Part shown: positions 59,975 to 64,000 of the stretch, one piece after another
Position numbering within the stretch: the first letter of the stretch is position 1
How the letters are laid out: each line of letters starts with the position of its first letter
Origin: Falsihalocynthiibacter sp042445055
GTDB lineage: Bacteria > Pseudomonadota > Alphaproteobacteria > Rhodobacterales > Rhodobacteraceae
Direction: 5' to 3'
DNA: 64,000 nucleotides
Assembly (NCBI RefSeq): GCF_042445055.1
Contig: NZ_CP170339.1
Location: forward strand, 2,790,001-2,854,000
Position numbers and translations under genes: made by a program
Notes under the pieces: model-generated
Told to the model about the DNA's origin: nothing
What the model saw: only the letters and a program-made list of their open reading frames with translations
The model's database searches: none

Positions 59975-62053
59975 TCAGCGCCGCCCTTCGCGAAGCCAAG
60001 CCCCCACAACAAGCCCACTGATCAATACAAACAATAGCCACGCCGGCACGAACGGCGTGACGGAAATCCCTGTGGTGACATAGGCCTCTCTCGGAACGAA
60101 TCCAAACCAGCCTGCCCCCGCTGCATTACGCCCCGCGCGTATGGTGCGCGCATCGGGTATGCCGTTTTCCACTCGCACGATTCCACCGCGCGTGGAATTT
60201 ACCAGTGGCGCAACGACGTCTGCGGTCCCGACAGTCTCAATAAACTCTCGTGGCGCGGCAGGACCAAGCGCCACGACTGTTGCGTGATCGCCCTGTGTCA
60301 GGCGATACAACCCCAAATCCTCGCCTTCATACTGTGCCTCAAAACGTCCTGGTTGGGTTTGCGACAAGTTTATTTGTTCCGTGGCGCCGTCGGGCTTGGT
60401 GATAATTACGGGCAGGTTTGCGTCGGACTCTTCGCCACCAAGTGTGCGCCGCACGATGGTCATTTCGGTGCCGGCGGCCGTTGCTCTTAGCGCTTCTTCC
60501 TCGAGTTCTGGCTCCTTCATCATCCAATGCGCCAACCGCCGTAACAGTTCAAGCTGCGGACCACCGCCATCAAACCCGCGATGCCAGAGCCACGCGTGAT
60601 CGCTTGCCAGCAACGCTACGCGCCCTTCTTGAACGCGATCCAACTGTAGCAGCGGCGATCCATCGCCTCCGGACATAAGCGTATGCCCAGCCTTAGGGCC
60701 AACTTCTACCATCCGAAGCCACCGCCCCCAATCTGGCGTGTCTCCGTTTTGCAGGCCTTCGGTGACAGGGTGCTTTTGTCCCAGTTCAGTCACTTGCGGA
60801 CGGAATTCCTGCTCAATCAAACGCGCGGTCGGCGCCGCAGGAAGTACATCCGAGAGCGCCGAGAAATACAGACTTTCGACCGAGGCAAAATCTGGCCCCG
60901 CCGCAAGCAGCACCGCGCCTCCGCGCCGCACGTAATTCGCGATATTCTCAAGATACGCAGCGGGCAAAATCCCGCGCCGTTTGTAGCGGTCGAAGATGAT
61001 CAGATCAAAGTCGTCGATCTTTTCGAGGAACAACTCCCGCGTCGGGAACGCAATAAGCGACAACTCAGAGACCGGCACGCCGTCTTGTTTTTCAGGCGGG
61101 CGCAGGATCGTGAAATGAACCAGATCAACCGAGCTGTCAGACTTCAGAAGATTGCGCCATGTTCGCTCGCCCGGATGTGGCTCTCCGGATACGAGCAGAA
61201 CACGCAATCGATCTCGCACACCGTTGATTTGCAGAATAGCCGTATTGTTGCGATCCGTAAGTTCGCCCTCAGCGGTTGGGACAGTGAACTCAACAACATT
61301 CATACCACCGTGCGAGAGCGTAAGCGGAATGTCGAGTTCCTTACCAATAGGAACGTCAAAGACCTGATCGGGTCCGCCATCAACCGACACCAGCAGCTTG
61401 GCCAGCGGTCCTTCAGTTGCAGGAACGGCTCCTTGGTCTTCCACCTTAATTGCAAGCGTAACCGGCTCTCCGATGATGCCAAAACCGGGGGCTTTGGACA
61501 GTACCAACCGCCGATCCCAATCGGTTTGATAGCCGCTCAGGGCCGCGTGAATTGGGGCTGGCCATGTGTTGCCATCCAATACTTCTTGTGGCGGAATGTC
61601 GTGGGCCTGCCCGTCGGTCAGGAGCACAATTCCGGAAATGCGCGCCTGTGGTAGCTCTGCGATGGCTTCGTTCAAGGCAGCGAATAACGCGGTTCCGGAA
61701 TCCGCCGCGCCATCACCAAGCTCCACTTCGTGCAATTCGGTATTGGGAAGCGTCGCGAGTTTGCGGCGCAATTCGATGAGCGCACGGTCATTTTGCGCTG
61801 TGCGTTCTCCGATAGATTGGCTCGCGGATTTGTCACGAATAATCAGAACAATATCCGACAGCGCCTGCCTATCTTCGGATTGAACCGACGGGTTCAACAA
61901 TGCAGCCAGCAAGAGCACGAGCCCCGCCGCGCGCGATGGCCAGCCCAATAGCCCACGCCAGACGAAAAAGCCAAGCGCAATCAGAGAGATCAAAGCGCCC
62001 GCATAGATCAAACTCAACGGCAGAAGTGGGTCGAATATAATACTCTGTGTCAT
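59975..62053 (-). CDS. VWA/GATase-like membrane protein of a Bat-type operon
   Basis: A 692-residue protein with two N-terminal helices (about 12-32 and 38-55), a VWA-like domain whose MIDAS reads RDKSASQS near 92 and LLTDGQ near 147, a beta-sandwich middle, a glutamine-amidotransferase-like domain (DLIIFDRYKRRGILPAAYLENIANYVRRGG in the family; key LIIFDRY and RRGGAVLLAAGPDF near 375) and a C-terminal helix near 668-685. This is the usual companion of DUF4159 proteins in alphaproteobacterial MoxR/DUF58 operons. It directly follows the DUF4159 gene; its precise role is unknown. Confidence 0.8.
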   Translation of the reverse strand: MTQSIIFDPLLPLSLIYAGALISLIALGFFVWRGLLGWPSRAAGLVLLLAALLNPSVQSEDRQALSDIVLIIRDKSASQSIGERTAQNDRALIELRRKLATLPNTELHEVELGDGAADSGTALFAALNEAIAELPQARISGIVLLTDGQAHDIPPQEVLDGNTWPAPIHAALSGYQTDWDRRLVLSKAPGFGIIGEPVTLAIKVEDQGAVPATEGPLAKLLVSVDGGPDQVFDVPIGKELDIPLTLSHGGMNVVEFTVPTAEGELTDRNNTAILQINGVRDRLRVLLVSGEPHPGERTWRNLLKSDSSVDLVHFTILRPPEKQDGVPVSELSLIAFPTRELFLEKIDDFDLIIFDRYKRRGILPAAYLENIANYVRRGGAVLLAAGPDFASVESLYFSALSDVLPAAPTARLIEQEFRPQVTELGQKHPVTEGLQNGDTPDWGRWLRMVEVGPKAGHTLMSGGDGSPLLQLDRVQEGRVALLASDHAWLWHRGFDGGGPQLELLRRLAHWMMKEPELEEEALRATAAGTEMTIVRRTLGGEESDANLPVIITKPDGATEQINLSQTQPGRFEAQYEGEDLGLYRLTQGDHATVVALGPAAPREFIETVGTADVVAPLVNSTRGGIVRVENGIPDARTIRAGRNAAGAGWFGFVPREAYVTTGISVTPFVPAWLLFVLISGLVVGAWLREGRR

Positions 62054-64000
62054 CTACTGTCCCAACCTATCCAGCAAATCGGGAACGTGGACTTGGTCGC
62101 TTTTGTAATTCCCCGTTAGGACGTGCATCATCAGGTTTACACCAAAACGAAACGCTATCTCACGCTGTCGATCACCTGCGCGCCCGCGTCCAACGGTGAA
62201 CATACGGTTGCCATTCGGCGCCATGGCCCACGCCGCGGCCCAATCATTCGCACCGATCACAACGGGCGTAACACCATCGTTTAGATTGCGAAATGGCATC
62301 CCCTCAGCCCGCTCGGCATTTGCGGGGGCCGCTTCGACCCAGACGGGCGGCCCAACGTATCGGCCTGGCGCGTCTTGAAGTAGATAGAAGCTGCGATTTA
62401 GGACGTGATCGCTCGGGAGTTCTTCGAGCGGCGGCACATCAAGCTGGCGCGCCAACATCCGCAGGCGTTTGGTATTGGCGGTAACGCTTGTGAACTGCTG
62501 CTCATCCGCGTCCTGCGTATCAAAGAGAATAAGTCCGCCCTTGTGCAAATACCGATTTAGCCGCGCATAGGCCGCTGGCGTTGGGATTGCCTGATTTTCT
62601 GTGACGGGCCAGTATATCATCGGGTAAAATGACAGCTCGTCCGTTTCAAGGTCGATGGCAATCGGGTCGGCTGGCTCTATGGATGTGCGCTGAAACAGGA
62701 CCTTTCCAAGCCCCCACAAGCCCGCACGCGATATTTCGTCAACCTCTGCGTCGCCCGTAAGGACATAGGCCATAACGACCTCGCTTGTTGCGGCATAGGC
62801 CTTGTCGTCAAGCGGCGGCAGTTCCTCTTGGGCCTGTGCGCGATCGACTCCGACGAGCGCCAGCGCACCGAATACGACCATCGCCCGCGCTGCACGCGCC
62901 CCACGGAAACGGCCCGACACCCATAGCGACGCCATGCCATCCAACAAGAGTAACGCCAGAGCAATTCCAAGCAGTACCCCCTTAAGGTGTTGCTCTACTT
63001 TGCCCTGCCCTCGATCGACCACCGCATCAGAAGGCCAAACGCTTGGGCTTAGCGTCTGATCCGGCAAGAGCACATTTCGCGCGATTTGGCGGTTTTCGTT
63101 CCCATATAGCCCGGGCGGCAACTGTGCCGACACCACTGCATCCGCGAGCGTTTCGCCCTGTATCCCACCCAGATTACTTGGCGGCGGCGCGAGTTGTCCG
63201 TACCCGTCGAGAACCTGCAACGGCGTCCAAACGGTGCCGCGCAAATCCTCTGGGTCCAGCTGATTTGACTGTGTTGATATCGCCAAACGCTCCATCATTT
63301 GCACAAATAACCCTGAGAGCGGGAGCGTCGACCAATTCGCACTTGCGGTGACGTGGAACAGAACAATCTGCCCTTGCCCCAATGTCTTGCGGGTGACAAG
63401 CGGCGTGCCATCTTCGAGGCTCGCAAGAACGCGTGATGCTAGGCTTGGGTCCGGTTCGGCGACGACCTGAGAGGTAACGACAACGTCGGACGGTATCTCA
63501 AGCCCAAAGAAGGGTGATTCAGCAGGGAATGGACGCAATTGTCGTGGCGATCCCCAACTCATCGCGCCGCCGATGCTACGCCCACCAATGCGCAGACGAA
63601 CAGGCATCAAAGGGTCCTCTTGGGCGCGACTGACATCGCTTGCTGCAAGACGAGGACCAGCAAAACGAACCAGTAGTCCGCCCTGATTTACCCATTCTTC
63701 AAGCGCCACCTCGTCGCGATCCGCAAGCTGCGCCACGTCTGCCAAAATAATCACATCTGGCCGCGCCAAAAGCGCATCTGCGATTGCCCCATCCACAAGA
63801 TCCGCCGAAGGCACCAGCGCCTGTCGCAAATAATGCAGTGGATCAAGCAAAGCGAGTGCTTCGTCTTCGCTATCTGACGAGAATAACGCGACTTCGCGGC
63901 GCTTTAGGACATCATCAGCAAGGCTCGTCGCTCCTGCCGAATTATGCCCCGTGATGCGAAACTGCGTCACGCGATTCCGAAGCTCGGGCGGCAGGGTGAA
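62054..64000 (-). CDS. DUF4159 domain membrane protein (5' end outside window)
   Basis: 648 residues are visible and the frame stays open to the window edge (before VTQFRITGHN it reads FTLPPELRNR, typical of the end of a BatA-like N-terminal membrane domain), so the true start lies beyond 64000. An internal GATase-like part (RPDVIILADVAQLADRDEVALEEW) is followed by a helix near visible residue 350, then by the DUF4159 domain in the C-terminal ~230 residues (MIYWPVTENQAIPTPAAYARLN; GGLILFDTQDAD). Upstream outside the window one expects MoxR and DUF58. It is a second, distinct Bat-type locus in this genome. Confidence 0.88.
   Translation of the reverse strand, partial: FTLPPELRNRVTQFRITGHNSAGATSLADDVLKRREVALFSSDSEDEALALLDPLHYLRQALVPSADLVDGAIADALLARPDVIILADVAQLADRDEVALEEWVNQGGLLVRFAGPRLAASDVSRAQEDPLMPVRLRIGGRSIGGAMSWGSPRQLRPFPAESPFFGLEIPSDVVVTSQVVAEPDPSLASRVLASLEDGTPLVTRKTLGQGQIVLFHVTASANWSTLPLSGLFVQMMERLAISTQSNQLDPEDLRGTVWTPLQVLDGYGQLAPPPSNLGGIQGETLADAVVSAQLPPGLYGNENRQIARNVLLPDQTLSPSVWPSDAVVDRGQGKVEQHLKGVLLGIALALLLLDGMASLWVSGRFRGARAARAMVVFGALALVGVDRAQAQEELPPLDDKAYAATSEVVMAYVLTGDAEVDEISRAGLWGLGKVLFQRTSIEPADPIAIDLETDELSFYPMIYWPVTENQAIPTPAAYARLNRYLHKGGLILFDTQDADEQQFTSVTANTKRLRMLARQLDVPPLEELPSDHVLNRSFYLLQDAPGRYVGPPVWVEAAPANAERAEGMPFRNLNDGVTPVVIGANDWAAAWAMAPNGNRMFTVGRGRAGDRQREIAFRFGVNLMMHVLTGNYKSDQVHVPDLLDRLGQ

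Noticed and set aside
60683..61654. Open frame of 323 codons on the plus strand
   Set aside because: It is antisense to the VWA/GATase-like gene, low in recognisable motifs and rich in Arg, as expected for a shadow.
1..64000. CRISPR arrays, insertion sequences, restriction or toxin-antitoxin genes
   Set aside because: No regularly spaced repeats, transposases, inverted-repeat-bounded elements or defence-gene motifs were seen on either strand.

Overview
The window reads as a chromosomal segment of a marine-type alphaproteobacterium, most likely Rhodobacterales (Roseobacter group). This is inferred from gene families: an NDUFS4-type complex I subunit, DUF1523 protein, glycolate oxidase GlcDEF, a deoC plus ALDH16-type gene pair, and a beta-helix protein resembling gene-transfer-agent spikes. 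GC content by eye is a little over half. There is no insertion sequence, integrase, CRISPR array or rRNA. The only RNA gene found is one tRNA-Arg(UCU). Genes are tightly packed: ATGA/TAATG overlaps within operons, and at least seven convergent pairs abut or overlap at their 3' ends.

Layout. 1-5937: a Bat-type operon (MoxR ATPase, DUF58, DUF4381, intact VWA protein, degenerate VWA fused to TPRs, BatD-like). 6029-7656: MYG1-family phosphoesterase and an OmpA-domain protein. 7813-12806: a complete type I secretion machine (TolC, LapB-like ABC exporter, HlyD-type adaptor). 13063-24661: a surface-polysaccharide locus with two unusual multi-domain enzymes (KpsC-like/GT2/sulfotransferase and GT32-like/GT2-like/hydrolase), a KpsS/KpsC-like protein, UDP-galactopyranose mutase, a galactofuranosyltransferase-like GT and a GT2-like paralogue. 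24775-31816: tRNA, NDUFS4, uvrB, small genes, a beta-helix protein and an EEP hydrolase.

31889-41840 is accessory carbohydrate metabolism: a ROK regulator with a Gfo/Idh/MocA oxidoreductase and ThuA protein; a class I-type EPSP synthase facing a Thermus-type methionyl-tRNA synthetase (both look like non-canonical second copies for this order); and an aldonolactone-type pathway (aldo/keto reductase, UxaB-like dehydrogenase, double-wHTH GntR regulator, fuconolactonase-like amidohydrolase). 41830-44905 is the zinc uptake regulon znuA / zur-znuCB, with a clear Zur operator in the divergent spacer. 44907-49150 holds rpe, deoC and ALDH16. 49156-54917 holds envelope proteins, a kynurenine-formamidase-like hydrolase, an ECF sigma factor coupled to a VWA protein with an anti-sigma-like N-terminus, a small heat-shock protein and a secreted trypsin-like protease. 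54969-58836 is glcDEF. 59975-64000 is the 3' part of a second Bat/DUF4159-type operon that runs out of the window.

The strongest leads are the secretion/polysaccharide block (about 7.8-24.7 kb) with its undescribed domain fusions, the second-copy AroA/MetRS pair, an apparent ATA start codon for the ABC exporter, the 30-bp-spaced repeat between ompA-like and tolC, and the sigma/VWA pair. All functional statements rest on reading motifs and gene context; no database search was run.
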